Assembly: GCA_963920665.1 (NCBI GenBank)
Contig: OY987265.1
Coordinates: 35,841,001 to 35,905,000 of the forward strand
Direction: 5' to 3'
Length of the DNA stretch: 64,000 bases
Source: Straminergon stramineum
Lineage: Eukaryota > Streptophyta > Bryopsida > Hypnales > Calliergonaceae
This document shows, one piece after another, positions 1 through 13,300 of this stretch (the stretch's first letter is position 1; the number at the start of each line of letters is the position of its first letter). Made by a program: the position numbers and the translations under genes. The notes beneath the pieces are model-generated. The model was not told where the DNA came from. It did no database searches and was given only the letters and a program-made list of their open reading frames with translations.

Positions 1-1330
1 TGATCAACCCTTAAACAGATCCTAAACAGACCCTAAGTGAACCCTAAGCAAACTATACACCAAACATGATTCAAAAAACCCTCAGAATCACAACAAACCC
101 TAAACTTGAAACCATGATAAGAAAAGGTGTAAACCACTAACCATGAGAAGCGAACATGCTAACCAAGGAACTAAAAAGAAAGAATGTGATTCAAAATAAA
201 ATCCATACAACAGCAAACCGTGAAACAAAAAACCCAGGAAGAAGTGCCAAGTACTAAAACCGTAGACTACAATTTGAGGTCTTCTGCAGAAACAAGAAAT
301 TCAATCATGAGACAACAAACCATAACCCTAGAACGAAACAACTGCAAATGAATTAGAAGGTGAAGTGTAACAAACCCAAAAACTGTGACAAAACCCAAAA
401 ACCCAAGTCTTTCCAGAAGGAGAACGAGGAACCACAACTACAGACGTTGAGCTCCAGAAAAAAAGAAGACAACGTGTAGTTGCCAACGAAAAAAAAGTAT
501 GTAGAATAATAAGCAAATAGAGGGAAGTGTAAGTGACATTACCTTTCTAACACAGAGCTCTACAAAAGTGAAAAAATGAGAAGCACTCCACGTCAATGAA
601 GCTCGTGCCTACAGCAACAACCCTGAACATGTTCTTAGTGGAATAAGCGCTTTGGAAGACAACCAAAATTGATAAAATTTTAGAAAAAGAAGGCGGTTTA
701 GCATAACCCTAAATAAGGCACAATAAAGAAACAATAACATCACGGAAGGAAAGAGAAGAAAACCCTAGTGTAGCAAAGAAACACAAAAACCTATGCAAGG
801 AAGGAGACTTACCCTCAACCTAGGTCACAACGAAGAAACCTCTCCAACAAAGAGCACAATGCCCTAAACAATAAAGAGAGGACTTTGTTGGAAAAGCACA
901 ACAAAGAAACCATGTTGGAAGAGGAAAAAATAGTGCTCCGCGACTGCCAGAGATGGAAGAGCACAGTGAAGACAAGACGAAACCCTACAAGAAACAAAGA
1001 ATCAAAATTGCAAGACATGGCATCTGTAAGTGCAAGGTGAAACGAAACCACCACAAGCGAAGTTGGCCTAAACGTTAAAACTATAACTGAAGCATAGTCA
1101 GAAGACAAGCCTAAACCCAAAACCCTAAGTGAAGCGCACAAAAGACGAGGATGTTGAGCGTGGAGTGAAAACAAAAGCTGAATCTCCATGTCGCGGGAGA
1201 GAGACGATCCCTTCACCGTCACTTGTGACCCCCAATCCCGCGGAAGAAGACCCAAGGCCGTGGGATTTTAAAATTTTAGAGTACTTTAGGGTCCATAGAC
1301 AATTTTATACTACAATAGGTCTGTAATTAT
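1..1330. other. AT-rich gene-free stretch with scattered AACCCTAA motifs
   Basis: No gene is supported here. Short AACCCTAA or ACCCTAA motifs, resembling the plant telomere/telobox unit, recur irregularly near both ends of the stretch. A 146-codon minus-strand ORF (815-1255) translates into low-complexity Leu/Ser/Phe-rich sequence with no recognisable domain. It is followed on the minus strand by a donor-like GGTAAGTC, so an untranslated exon of a gene lying to the left cannot be excluded. Confidence 0.4.
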
Positions 1331-3197
1331 TTTATACTGCTTGTATACATGAACCCTCAATCCTTGAAAGGCTCTTGGGTCCCTCTGTACAACTGGTAGG
1401 TAGCTTTATAAGTCTTTAATTGTGGTTTAATAGATGAGTTACAATACATTTTTTTCACTAATACAATCATGATAATTAATTTACTTAATGAAGAAAAGTA
1501 TTTGGTCAATGTTTTCTTCATCAAATACCACCAAATACATAATATATTATAAGGACATAAAGGGCTTTCAGGCCCTTCTAGGGTTAAACACCATGGATGA
1601 CGTTTTTTGTCCAAAAGAAATACATTTATGTATGACAAAGGTGCAATTGTTAATTCTTGGATTTTTGTGCATGAAAACAAACATGAGTTGAAAGAATAAA
1701 CATATATTGCTACAATGACCCTAAACCTTGAAATATACTCCATGTTTAATAAATAGCAATTTCTAATGAATTGATTTAGTGAAGATTGTAGTTTTAGGTT
1801 TTAATTTGAAAAAATTTATGATTCACTTCAAGCTCTAAAACTCATTGTTCATGTCCAAATAGTTGAATGATTTTCACCTATTGGTTCAGGGGTCTAACCC
1901 TAATAGATAATTTCATGGGTCAAAATCTTTACCCTCTTCATTTTTAAAATTCTATTCACAAAGCTTTCTCACACAGCCTGAAACCTTTATAAAATTTTAT
2001 TTACTAATACAAAATTTTATGGGTGAAAATCTATATGCTAACCGTTTTCTTCCTTAAGTTCACAAAGCATTCCCGCACTCCTACATTGCACAAAATGTTT
2101 TTAGGTGTGGTTAGGACCCTTAACCCTCCTCATTTTTGTGTTTTGCATCATTCAAAATGTATAAGAAGTTCAATGTTTAGGTGAATGTCTAGTATTTAAT
2201 CTTTTTCCTGAACTTGTGGGTCTCTTTGTTCCTCATTTCAAGGTACCACTTCATCATGTTCCATAAATTGGGTTTTTTGTTCTCTATTTCATACATGTTT
2301 CAACATCCTTTGTAATTTGACATCAAATGCTTCCACTACAACAAGTGGTTCCTTGAAGTCTTTTACTAATGTTGTAAATTGTGAAAAAAAGAAATGAAAA
2401 TGTTTTGGGTAATCATAGATATTGCAAAACATTACAACTTTCTACATTGTTGATTATTTTTGTACATTCAAATATGAACTCTAGGAGTACTCTGAATTGG
2501 TCATCGAACTTTACAATAGTAGATTACTTCTAATCTTTATTGACTTTGTAGACAAGAGAAGCATACTAGAGGTTTAATTTTGCGTAAAGAGAATTCTTTT
2601 AAATTTGGCCTAAATTAGAAGAGGTCATACAATTAGGATTGAAATGTTTGAAAATTTTTTCACAAAGAAGTCTTAAACATTTATAGTTTTATAAATTCAT
2701 AGGAATATGACACTTGTACTGTAACTTACAAGCAATGGTTATCTTTGGGTATAATTTTTTAGACACACTAATTAGGTGGTTTTTGTTTAAGTCCTCCAAA
2801 ATTTGTCTAAATTGCTCATTTTGATCAATTACAAAAGACCCTAAAATGAAAAAAAAAAAATTCTTGCACCTCAATGGGATAATAATGTATATTTGTAATG
2901 AGTGTTTTTTTTGAGGATTAAATTTTGTGGATATATTGATAGAAACGAGAAAAAACGCTAAATTTTGAGACTTGCAGGCATCATAGTGTACAATTCATTA
3001 AATTTTTATTGATAAAATTATTTCTTTTCTGTATATAAGCAATAAATATAAGGCATATCCAAAAAGAATATTAAAATAAAATTATTTGATACTCCACATG
3101 CTTGTTATTATTTGAGGATTCTAGGTATTCATGATAGAACTTACTTTTTCAACTAAAAAATAAACCCTAAGCCCTTAACTTCTTTGATTGTGATTAA
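1331..3197. other. AT-rich intergenic DNA
   Basis: No coding frame of plausible composition was seen on either strand. The only internal structure noted is the short direct repeat at 1905-2085. Confidence 0.5.
1905..2085. repeat. Imperfect direct repeat, two copies, 104-bp offset
   Basis: The phrase TTTCATGGGTCAAAATCT at 1911 recurs as TTTTATGGGTGAAAATCT at 2015. TTCACAAAGC at 1955 recurs at 2059. Both pairs are offset by 104 bp, which shows one old, diverged tandem duplication. Confidence 0.6.
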
Positions 3198-3201
3198 TTA
3201 A

Positions 3202-3452
3202 GGCCATATTCATTATGTTGAGACTTTTCGCAGATTTTGAGACAGAATGCTAGGTTTTGGAAAATTCATTTAAAAAAATAATAACTGAAATAAAAAATAA
3301 ATAATGCTCAAATAGTGATCCTTTAATGAAATTCTAAAAGTTGGTGTTGTTACCTATTTATAAAAAATTAATAGTAAAGAGATTAAGCGGTTTATCTTCG
3401 AGTCGAGGATAAAAATGAGACCACGAAAAGTCTCAATATAACGAATATGGCC
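3202..3452. mobile_element. 251-bp MITE with TTAA target duplication
   Basis: The left end reads GGCCATATTCATTATGTTGA and the reverse complement of the right end reads GGCCATATTCGTTATATTGA. The inverted repeat continues through GACTTTTCG, about 30 bp with few mismatches. TTAA flanks both ends (3198-3201 and 3453-3456). There is no ORF inside. GGCC ends with a TTA-containing target duplication resemble PIF/Harbinger-derived MITEs, whereas TTAA duplications are also typical of piggyBac, so the superfamily is left open. Confidence 0.85.
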
Positions 3453-3456
3453 TTAA

Positions 3457-5384
3457 TTTGTTTTCCTTCATACATTAGTAATATAGGCATCTACAATTAG
3501 ATTCTATGAAATCGTATTTTATTATATTTAAAAGATGAAGTTCGTTATCACAATGGAATGGATTGATATTGTATTTGAGACAATTTTTTTGGTATCCAAA
3601 GCTAACCATTGCCCTTGTATCATAAATTAAAAATTTCATGTACTTCCAATAGTTGATTTGAAGGTGTGTATGGCATTCCCTATTTGTGTATAAAACTATT
3701 AATGATGGGACAAACGGACACTTACAATGTGATTTATTATTATTTGTTGGCATTATAAACTATACAAGCATGGTAAAAGTTTGAATTTGCAAGTACTTTA
3801 GCCGTTCACTACAAATTGAATTGAGGAAGGTCATCAAATTGGTAAGAATCCATAACAGAAAGAATACACAAAGGAGCAATAATTATTTATAAAAGGCAGT
3901 ATAAATTCATAAAACACTTTACTTTTGCTATAATTTCTAGGAATTGGAGTAAACATTTAAAAAAAAATTATGTTTAGTGTAGGGCACTTATTGACTACAA
4001 TGAATTGATAAAAAAATGGTTCACCTACTTGTAAGGGTTCAATACATGAACCCAAACCCTACAAGAAACTCTTGACTCTATTTCAAATTAGTATTATGAT
4101 GATTATTGACCAAACTCTTTTCAATGCTCACTATGAAATGGTGATGGGCTTTCCATACTCGAGTACACTAACATCCATGTTAATGGGACAAATGTCCACT
4201 TATATTGAGCCTTTATGCAATCATTGATTTAAGTGAACAATGTCAGGCAACTATTGGTTTAGGGTGTTGCTTTAATTCAATACAATTTTAATTATGCTTG
4301 CCGTCATTCCATTTGTTGGCATGCCCCAAACTTTGTTACTATCACTTTCTTGAAGTACTTCCATTGAGTGCATTGATTGATGCATAAAGCAACATAGAAC
4401 ATGTCATTCATTCTTCTCATCATTACCTTCAACTAACCTAATGTCTAAGTGGAAAAACCAATGCTATTGTAGTTATTCATCAAGTGAAAATCATCTTCAA
4501 TAATTATCAATAATAAATATTATTTAATCTCTAGTACATGGTTGAGATGAATTCAACAATTATTTAAAACACATATGGAAATTATTCATATAACAATGAA
4601 TTGAACATGGAAAACTAAATAATAAATAATAAAATAAATAAATTATATATATATATATCAATTATTTTCTGAGTCAATTTATTTACCTCGTTACATTTTT
4701 ACCCTCACAATCATTTTTCTCCTATTTTTTGGAAAATACTAAAGAAATTTTATTCTATAGTTTCAAAAAATAATAACGGAATATCAACAAAGGAGTTAAG
4801 GGTTTTCATTTTACAAAAACCATTATTTGAATTTGTATAGAAAATGATCAAAATATATGCACTTACAAGTTCTAAATTTATGTACTTCTCAAATGAGGTT
4901 CACTAGAGACTCAATTCATGCTATTATTTGAATTCTTTACTATATTGAGGAAAAATTGAATGAAGCCTGCACTGTATACGGAACACAAAGAAGTATTTTT
5001 TTAAAGTAATTGAAGTAGTACATAAATGTATGAAAACAAATTCAGAAATACTTTGGAAATATCTGTAGATAAACTTTGGTTGAAATTTCAAAAATCAAAC
5101 CCAAGCTAATAGTAAAAGTTCATTCCTAGGGAGACTAATATAATAGGATTACTTCTAATAAACTCTTATTAAGTCATTGCAATTATAGAATATGATAAGA
5201 AATTTGTTCTTTAATCCACAAAACATTGGCTTTCCTCTCACGCAATATGCCTAATTGCTAAATTTGTCACTCCCTTCTTAAAGGCCACAAGGGTTAGGAA
5301 CTCTCCCAAATTGTTAATTATTTTCTTTATTCTTTAATCTCTTTCTTCTTATGATCTTTTGTCTTCACAAAATACTTTTTATCC
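3457..5384. other. AT-rich intergenic DNA with a short (TA)n tract
   Basis: No gene or transposon was recognised. A pure TA microsatellite lies at about 4644-4658. Confidence 0.5.
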
Positions 5385-6900
5385 TTCCAACTTGTACTTC
5401 CGACTTGGATTTGATATTCTCTTCAATCGGACAGCCTTTACCAACTCGGATCAACTACCACAAGTACAATTTGAATTGAATCATTTTTTCACCAAATTAA
5501 TCTTGTCTACCGATTTGGAAACCAATCAGGCCTTCTCTACCAACCTTGGCTTTACAACTTCCCCCAATGCAACTTGCAACTCATAGATATACAATTAGGA
5601 CTCCATCATAAATGTTTTCAAATTCAATTTCTATACATGACTTACTCACAGACCACAAACCAACTCGACTGACAAGACTATATTCAAGCTTTACACGAAA
5701 CTCCAACTTGGATTTAACCTTACACTCAACACACATATTCATGCATACAACATAATTCACCCAACAGATTTACAATTTGGATGCCTCAAAATTACTACAA
5801 CGACATTCACATACGCAAATTGGATCAATCAATTCACACATGGCAATAGCCTAACAACCCATTAGGTACACCACCAATCCTCAACAACATTCATACAATT
5901 AGAATTTGACATCTAATGCTCCACATATATTGGCATATGTTACTAATAACACAAAGTCATTACACCAATCTGGGTAAATATCTATTTATATTAACTTCTA
6001 AATTGGTGATCGAATCACCATTTATAAACTAACATCAACATCATAGATTGTTCTTTCAACACATCCTCACAACTAATCTTGCAAATTATCCTTTGTACTT
6101 TAGCCGCCTTCCTAATTGGAATTAAATTTCCAATACTCTCGACATTCCAACTAGGCTCTAATAATTCTTCACTGCTTCAACCAAACATGATTCACAATTT
6201 TTGCTCCCAACATTATATTCATTTTCTCATCATAGCTTTCCTTAAATTCTACAATTAGTACCCTTCTTCAATTATATCATGAATTGGATAATTTTCTCTA
6301 TCATTCCATTTGCACATCACACATATCACCATGCACTGGCACACACACATCTCGACTAGGACACAGATATACACTAATCCAAACTTGGATCAACACAACC
6401 CCACTTCCCAACTAGTAAATCACACACAAACATGGAAAAACAAACACATACAACAAAATGAAATACACAGCCTAACTGACTGGGACACACACTGGCAATG
6501 CTCAACAATGGGTAAAAGAAAAATGAACACCAAATTGGAACTTAACATGCAAACTCCCAAATAGTTGCCAAATCGCGGAAGATAACCACCTCTGATTTGG
6601 GATTTCACTAGACACCAACAATGACCTACATACAACTTGACTTGCCATTCATCCAATTCAGTTGAACACACCACCCATTTGGACCTTAATTGGATCCCTA
6701 ACTAGGAACTTAAACCTACAACCCTCCAACTAGAGAGCCAAACAACCCCAATTAGAATAAAACCAATGATTAAACACCCCATTTGGACAACACAAACCAT
6801 CAAATTACACCAAAAACCTTCACATTTCACTCAAAATGTCTCAAAAATTAACACAGTGGTCATCCTACTTGGTTATCTACAATATCCTATAAAATTATGA
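5385..6900. repeat. Zone of dispersed ACTTGGA/AATTGGA-like short motifs
   Basis: A short word close to A(A/C)TTGGA recurs about thirty times in roughly 1.5 kb, usually 20-60 bp apart. Examples are ACTTGGATTTG near 5402, AACTCGGATC near 5443, AACTTGGAT near 5707, AATTGGAT near 6282, ACTTGGATC near 6385 and AATTGGATCC near 6690. Spacing is irregular, so it reads as a decayed tandem array or compositionally biased DNA rather than a clean satellite. No credible gene lies within it. Confidence 0.45.
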
Positions 6901-7357
6901 TTCAAGAGGAGTTGAAGCCCCATGTACACAACTCCTATATCACATGTAGGGGGTGTTGGTATTAAAATGGCTTATAGGACAACTTTTTTTTAAATTACAT
7001 TAGATGAAAATGGCAAAAAAGGTAGGTGAAGACCAAAGTCAACTAAAAAAATGAACAAATGTTTTAAAATGTTGGGTTCTATATGTCTTAGACAATATTC
7101 ACTATATATATGAAGAATTTCAACACTAATATGTGATCTTCAAAAACTCATTTGAGAAGTGCCCTCCAATTAGAATCATAAAATTCATTCATAGTATTCT
7201 ATTTATAATAAAAAAATCTTCAATGTTTACTAAAAAGATTAAAAAGTAAGGTACCTTGCTCGAGGATACATGTATTTTCTAAACTATTATAATTAGGTTC
7301 TTAATGCTATCATTACCTTCATTATAAATACATTTTTGGATTCCTTCAAAATAGTAC
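6901..7357. other. Short AT-rich spacer
   Basis: Nothing is recognisable in this spacer. A GGGGGTGTTGGTATTAAAA phrase near 6949 resembles the start of some LTRs, but no partner copy was found. Confidence 0.4.
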
Positions 7358-7359
7358 TA

Positions 7360-7740
7360 CCATACCTTACTAGCAGCTTTGGCAGAAAATAATTATAATT
7401 ATTCCTACCTAATTTTTTAATAAATTATTCTTCTATCTTGCCTAATATTTGGAAATTGCTATTGATTGAGGAGGAATCATAATATCCTTCTCCAGAGACA
7501 TATGATGGTCATTTATGACAATCATATCTCAATAATCTATGCATTTTATGAACAAATAACCTCTTATCTTCTTTGAAACCATTAAATAAAGTATCTAAAC
7601 CTGGCCAAATGCCTATACTTTGTACGATTTTGATTGGTTGCCTAAATCACATAAATTAAATTTTAGTCTTGCCTAACCTTATTTTTGAACTTTAATTAAA
7701 TATTAGGCACTTGAGTGCCTAAGCTGCTAGTAAGGTATGG
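7360..7740. mobile_element. 381-bp MITE with TA target duplication
   Basis: The left end begins CCATACCTTACTAGCAGCTT. The reverse complement of the right end begins with the same 20 bases, and one mismatch follows before GGCA. TA dinucleotides flank both ends (7358-7359 and 7741-7742). No ORF is present. A TA duplication with short inverted ends is what Tc1/mariner-derived MITEs show, although the terminal sequence is not the usual Stowaway one. Confidence 0.85.
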
Positions 7741-7742
7741 TA

Positions 7743-10343
7743 TAAGAATTTTCTACATTAAAACTAGTTAATCCCCTTGACATTGGACTATAATGCATTA
7801 CAAGTAATTACTATTAGGACCATATAATATGGGAGGTGCATACCAATCTTTCATCACTAATGCAATTTGAAAGAGAAAAAACACTAGTTAATGTATTCAC
7901 GAACATTCAATATAGAAAATGCTATAAAATCATGTAATCTCTAGTTCTTTAATTTGCCATTGATTCCTTTCAATATGAGTTCTATATTCTTTTCCTTATA
8001 AATTGTGCCCATAAAACAACATCAACTAGGTCATTTCAGAACTAAATGACATTGTGAATTAAGCCCCCCAAAACTCCCAATATTTCTAATTCAATGAATC
8101 CTTCATATTTTAATTATTGACAACTACTTTGTTCATTTCATTACCAAACTTTTGGCAAAAATTAATAGAGTAACTAAAAATGAAATGCCACTAGAAAAAA
8201 ATTCATTTACAACTTTTGAATATTTTGAACATAAAGAATACATATAAGCTTCTGAACTTTTAAGAATTAATTCGTATACTAACATTGTCAATCATACAAG
8301 GAAAAAAATAGTTTCATGGTAACAAATCCTTGTTCATTTCATCATCTAATTTTCTCCAAAGAAAAGATGTAGACCTAAACCCTAAATCCTAAATCCTAGA
8401 CCCTCAGTCTTTGCACATTATATTTTTATATCTTGGTTTTACAAACTTAAGGAAATGGTGTTGACACTCCTTTTGAAGAACATTTGTTGTTTATAAGAGG
8501 GTTGGCCTTTTATAAATATTTATTACTATTTAATGTCCAATATTTTTTATATATGGGTATTTTTTGGTTCTCTTCTATGGTGGGTTATGTTTTATACACT
8601 TACCATTGGGATTTATTGATATGCCCCTCCCATTCCTCCCGTAAGTCTTAGTTTCCTTAGGATTGTTTCTTTTTCTTTTTAAATAGCCATTGGGGTTTTT
8701 TTATACTTTGATTCTATTATATGAAATATGGACTTTTTCCTTTTCATGAGTCTATATTATTATTTTTCTAGCCATAGAGAACTGATTGATATCACCTGGC
8801 ATCTTCTATATCATACGAGAGTTTTTTACAATTGGTTGTGGGTAAGGAGATTATTAGAAGCTTCCATGTTGAATGGAGTGTGACATTTGTCAATTTGACT
8901 TGACTAGTGTCCTTAGCTTCATTGGTTGTCATTATAGGTTTGTCTGGCACATCATAGGGGGTACTATGCTAGTGCTATGATGGATGGCTATTAGTGGTCT
9001 TTAAAAAATCCTTGGATTATGGAGAATTGATTTTTTCCTAATTTGACAATTCCTTCTAGATCAAGTTTGTTTGACTTGGCTAATTTTTATCCCTAGAAAC
9101 CAAGTCATTAATTCTTGGGGCCTATGGGTGGTTGAGATCCAAGGCATGTTTCCTTGGAGTCCAAGGCATGGACTTGACTTAGCCTTGATTGAACTCTGCT
9201 ATGGCTAATATATAAGGAATTAAAACTACCCTTGAGCCTTCACAATTTCATATTGTTGGCTTCTACAAGGTGCTGGAAGTGACTACGGTTGTTGGGAGTG
9301 AGGACCAGGATGGTGTCTACACAGGTCATCTATGGTGCAAAATGTGTTAGGCTGTGATTTGTATTTTGTTGTTCATTTTCTTATGTGTAGTTTTGAGCTT
9401 TGCTTGTTGATTTTTCTTTTGTGAACGCTATAACATGCAATTGTGGATTGTAGACACCTTGTCTATGACTTACTAACATTCTAATGTTTGGTTTGTCATG
9501 GGGACAGGTGAGGTCTATAAGCTCTTTGGTTAAATCTTCATGGTAGCTCTATCCAAGGACTTTGGCAACAAATTCTTTCTATTTGGGGCTCTAAATCACT
9601 TTGTCTTTACAAAGATTTAGTTCACAGCATGAGTAGCTTTTTATGACTTGACATACATATTGTTTGTACCATATAATGATGATGTGATCTTTATTTGGTA
9701 CTTTGTACTTAATACTTTTTACAAAAGTTTATTGAGTGGTATTATGTTTATTTGGTGGGTTTTGATAGTTTGATGGCTGATGTGAGTGATCTCCATTTTG
9801 CTTTATATTATCTATGTTCTTTTTGGATTATGATTTGATTGTTATTTATAGAAAAGGCCCTATTTGGGGATGTCCCTCCCACCCATCCTAAACCCTAAAC
9901 ATAAACCCCAAAAGCATGAACTCATCTTTCTAATTATGAAAAAGTGAGGTCGTGTTTTAGATATGTACTTCATTTTAGTAAATGTTGAAAATATAAAATC
10001 TTCTACATCTGACTTATAATTTAAAAATTCATTAAACTCTCACCTACTATACTCAACAATTTCCCTCTTTTTAGGTGATTGTTTTATTTATCCCATAAAC
10101 GATTCAACAACCATTTTTTCATTGACAATTGGCAAAGAATCATTCTCTGTAGGACACAAGGACAAATATTCATCCCCAAAATTTGTGTATAAAGGAGAGA
10201 TCTTTCACTATAGTTTGACCTGCAACTAGTATTTTTGCTTTGTTTAGAGTAGGTGATCTTGGACGATTCCAAATAGGGTGATTCCCATAGTCACTAGCCC
10301 ATGCTTTAAAGATAAAAGTGTTGAAAAAAAAGAAAGCCCCATC
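7743..10343. other. AT-rich intergenic DNA
   Basis: No gene is supported. Overlapping minus-strand ORFs of 62-64 codons at 10084-10364 show no domain. Just before the LTR-like element at 10344, the sequence around 10050-10080 has the C/T-rich look of decayed retroelement DNA, but this is too weak to classify. Confidence 0.4.
8375..8398 (+). repeat. Degenerate telomere-like repeat
   Basis: CTAAACCCTAAATCCTAAAT and the bases after it are variants of the plant telomeric unit (AAACCCT). A second short run, CCTAAACCCTAAAC, lies near 9886. These are interstitial and short, not a telomere. Confidence 0.6.
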
Positions 10344-13300
10344 TGTGAGCGCCAAATTACCCACCTTTGGTAGTTCGCGAATACAACTAGGTTCTAGGTT
10401 TCAACTAAGTGACTCCTACCTTGGGTGTCTAAGCGTGTTCCACTATGCCTTTCAAGCAATAGATCTTTTTACTAAGTGCCTCACTGACCCCCAATTGCAA
10501 GATTCACTTAAACTACTTCCAATGTTTTGGGTTAACCGAATGGAGGGCTCGCTGGATGATTTGGGTGGGACCCAACTCAAGGCAGAACTATCCTAAGAAC
10601 CCTCTATTTCATCTCGTGCCATTTCTAAAAATATAAGACTCGACCTTATCCGACCTTCTTAGCCAAAGTTATGATTGGATGAAGTTTGACAGCTACTCGG
10701 TTCCTCAAACTTCATCCATCAATTACACCTAGCTCCCCAATTCAGAAAGATCCGAAATTTTGGGAGATGGTTCACAAGGATTGCCCCTACCCAGATCTAG
10801 AATTGGACCCTGGTCGGGGATTTCTACTGAATTTTCATCCAAGCCCTACCCAAACTTCATCCGCTAATTTCTCCTAACCTACAACTCGGAATTGACTTTT
10901 CCTTTGGCCCTGGATCCTAGGTGGGAGCCTCCTTCTGATGTATTTAATTCCCTGTCTAACTCGGAGTTTAGCTATTCTTCATCCAACTCGATCCTAAACT
11001 TCATTTAGCCATAACTTTCTCAATTTTCGCCCAATTTGGGCGTGCTTTAGGGTTTTAGAAAGCCACGACCTTCTTCTCTAAGCTTGTGCCCCTAGAAATG
11101 ATCTGACCCACGGCCCTAAGGGTCTGTCTTGGGGGTAGGCCTCGGCCCCAGCTACTAAACTCTAGTTAAAGACCTAGGGAAAGTTTGGAGAGGTCTTCAC
11201 TCATACCTCGGAACTTGAGTTGTTGATTGCCCCACCCGGAAGCTCTACCTCCTCTGCCATGAACTCCCGTGCCGAGAGACAACGAACCACCATTCTAATC
11301 ATAAAATAAATTGGTACAAGGGTTTAATTGTCAATTTCTATCCTATATCCTTCTTCCCCCTTCTTTTCCTTCCTCCCACACTCTAAGGTGGCCCAATTAA
11401 CCCTCGATCTTCTTACTAGGCTAATCTTAAGTACGTGTCATGCCTTACTCTAAGGTTGAGCTACCTCTTACGTCCTATTTCTTACGTCCTATATTTATGT
11501 CCTACACTTAATCTTGTGGTGATCACCTAATTCTAATCTAATGCTTCAAGGATCTCCCCTCCAATCCTATCTCATTCCCCTCCTAACCTTCAAATGGTCC
11601 TTCCCTTGTCTCTCTCTCCCATTCTTCTGGCCTTTTGCCATCTTCACTCCTTCTTTTCTTGCTTATTTTGACTATTTTGGTGAGGTTTACGAGAGATGGG
11701 GAGTTGGTTTCCTTGCCCCAAAGGTTTTATTAGTGCCATGGGGACCCTTGGTTGATATCTTCATTTCTTTCCTTTACCCTGGCTTGCTGATTTTTTGCCC
11801 CCTTCCTTTGTTGCGATTGCTCGACCACCCTGTCCAGCCCTTCTCTTAACCCGAGGCCCCTTCTTCACCCCACAACCCCCGTCTAGCAATCTTTAATCTC
11901 CCTTCCCCGTGGTAGTCTTTAATCTCCCTCCCCTATGCAGTATAGGTCCTTCTTCCCCGGCGCAGTATCTGGCCAAGCCCTCGCGACAGTACCCCGTCCA
12001 AGCCCTCGCAGCAATATCCGACCAAGCTCTCACGACAATACCTAGCCAAGCCCCTATGGCTGTACCTGGCCAAGTCCTCGCGATAGTATCCAGCCAAGCT
12101 CCCCTTGGGTGTCAGGGGTGCTGGGGTGTTGGGAGTGTTGGGTCCGTCCTCCCTTCTTTAATTTTTGGCGCTAATTCCTAAGGATGCGGGAAACTCATGC
12201 CTAGGGCTCGCATGTGGTGACTTAAGTTCGTGGGGGCAAGACCCTCTCATCTACTCTCTCCTAATTATCCTACATGTTCATCTTAACCTCTAAGTTCTAG
12301 TTTTTGGGGCCTAAACCCTGGTTTGTTCCCAAGACTTTTTGGGAACTAAACTTTTTGGGAAAAAGGACCACGAGGCCTCATGGTCCTCCCATGGGGTGGT
12401 TTTAATGCACCGCTAAGGCTTTTTAACCCTAAGGGGGTTCAAAGCTTCGCCGTTGTTTCCCTTTTCAACATACCACTAAGACTTTTCACCCCTAAGGGGT
12501 TCAAAGCTTCGCCGTATAGGCGGGATCTACTACCCTCACACCCTCATCTCTCTCAACAAGGAATAACACGTCACTAGTTAGGGGTAAGGACAAAAGACAA
12601 AGAAATGGCCTTGGACACTCAAAGGCTAGCGATGTATGTTAGTAACATCAATGACTTGCACTAAAGGCCCCTCAAAGCAGCATCGCCAATCATATGGGGG
12701 ATTGCTCTAGGGTTAGTACAATGACAAGACAAAGAGGATGGCTAAAAGGGACCCACCAAAATAAACGCACACAAACTCTAGTAACAAGGTAAGGTAAACA
12801 AACTCCCAAACTCAAGCTTGGAAAGGTTAGGACTACATACACCTAAGGTGTAAGGGACCCACAAAAACCTTATGAGCTTGGAAAACAACAACAATGGCCA
12901 AAAATGCCCAAAAAACACCATTGCAAGGTTTGTAGCTAAAAATGCCACAATTCCAACATAAATTGAACCCAACAGATTCAATTACACAAAGAAAGGGTGG
13001 TGAGAGGGAGAAGGGGTGCCCTTTTATACTCTTTCTTGGGCACCCACCTCTCCTCATTCATCTAAGTTAACCTTATCTTCTTGGATTTTCATCCAAAACT
13101 CAAGGTTTTCATCCTATGATGCCCACTAAGCTAACTTTTGGAGATTAACTCTGAATCGCAAACGAATTAGGCCATTGGCCTTAGAAGTCCATTTTTAGTC
13201 TAAGGAAGCCCCCCTCTCCCTTTTCTATCTTTAAAATCACAATGAAACCTAACACCAACTTAACGCCAAAAACTTGGGAAAATTCCAACTTTAGGGGGGT

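Noticed and set aside
815..1255. 146-codon minus-strand ORF
   Set aside because: Low-complexity Leu/Ser/Phe translation, no domain, region full of AACCCTAA-type words; not supported as a gene.
8375..8398. Possible ancient telomere or chromosome-fusion site
   Set aside because: Only three or four degenerate units; short telomere-like words are common in plant intergenic DNA.
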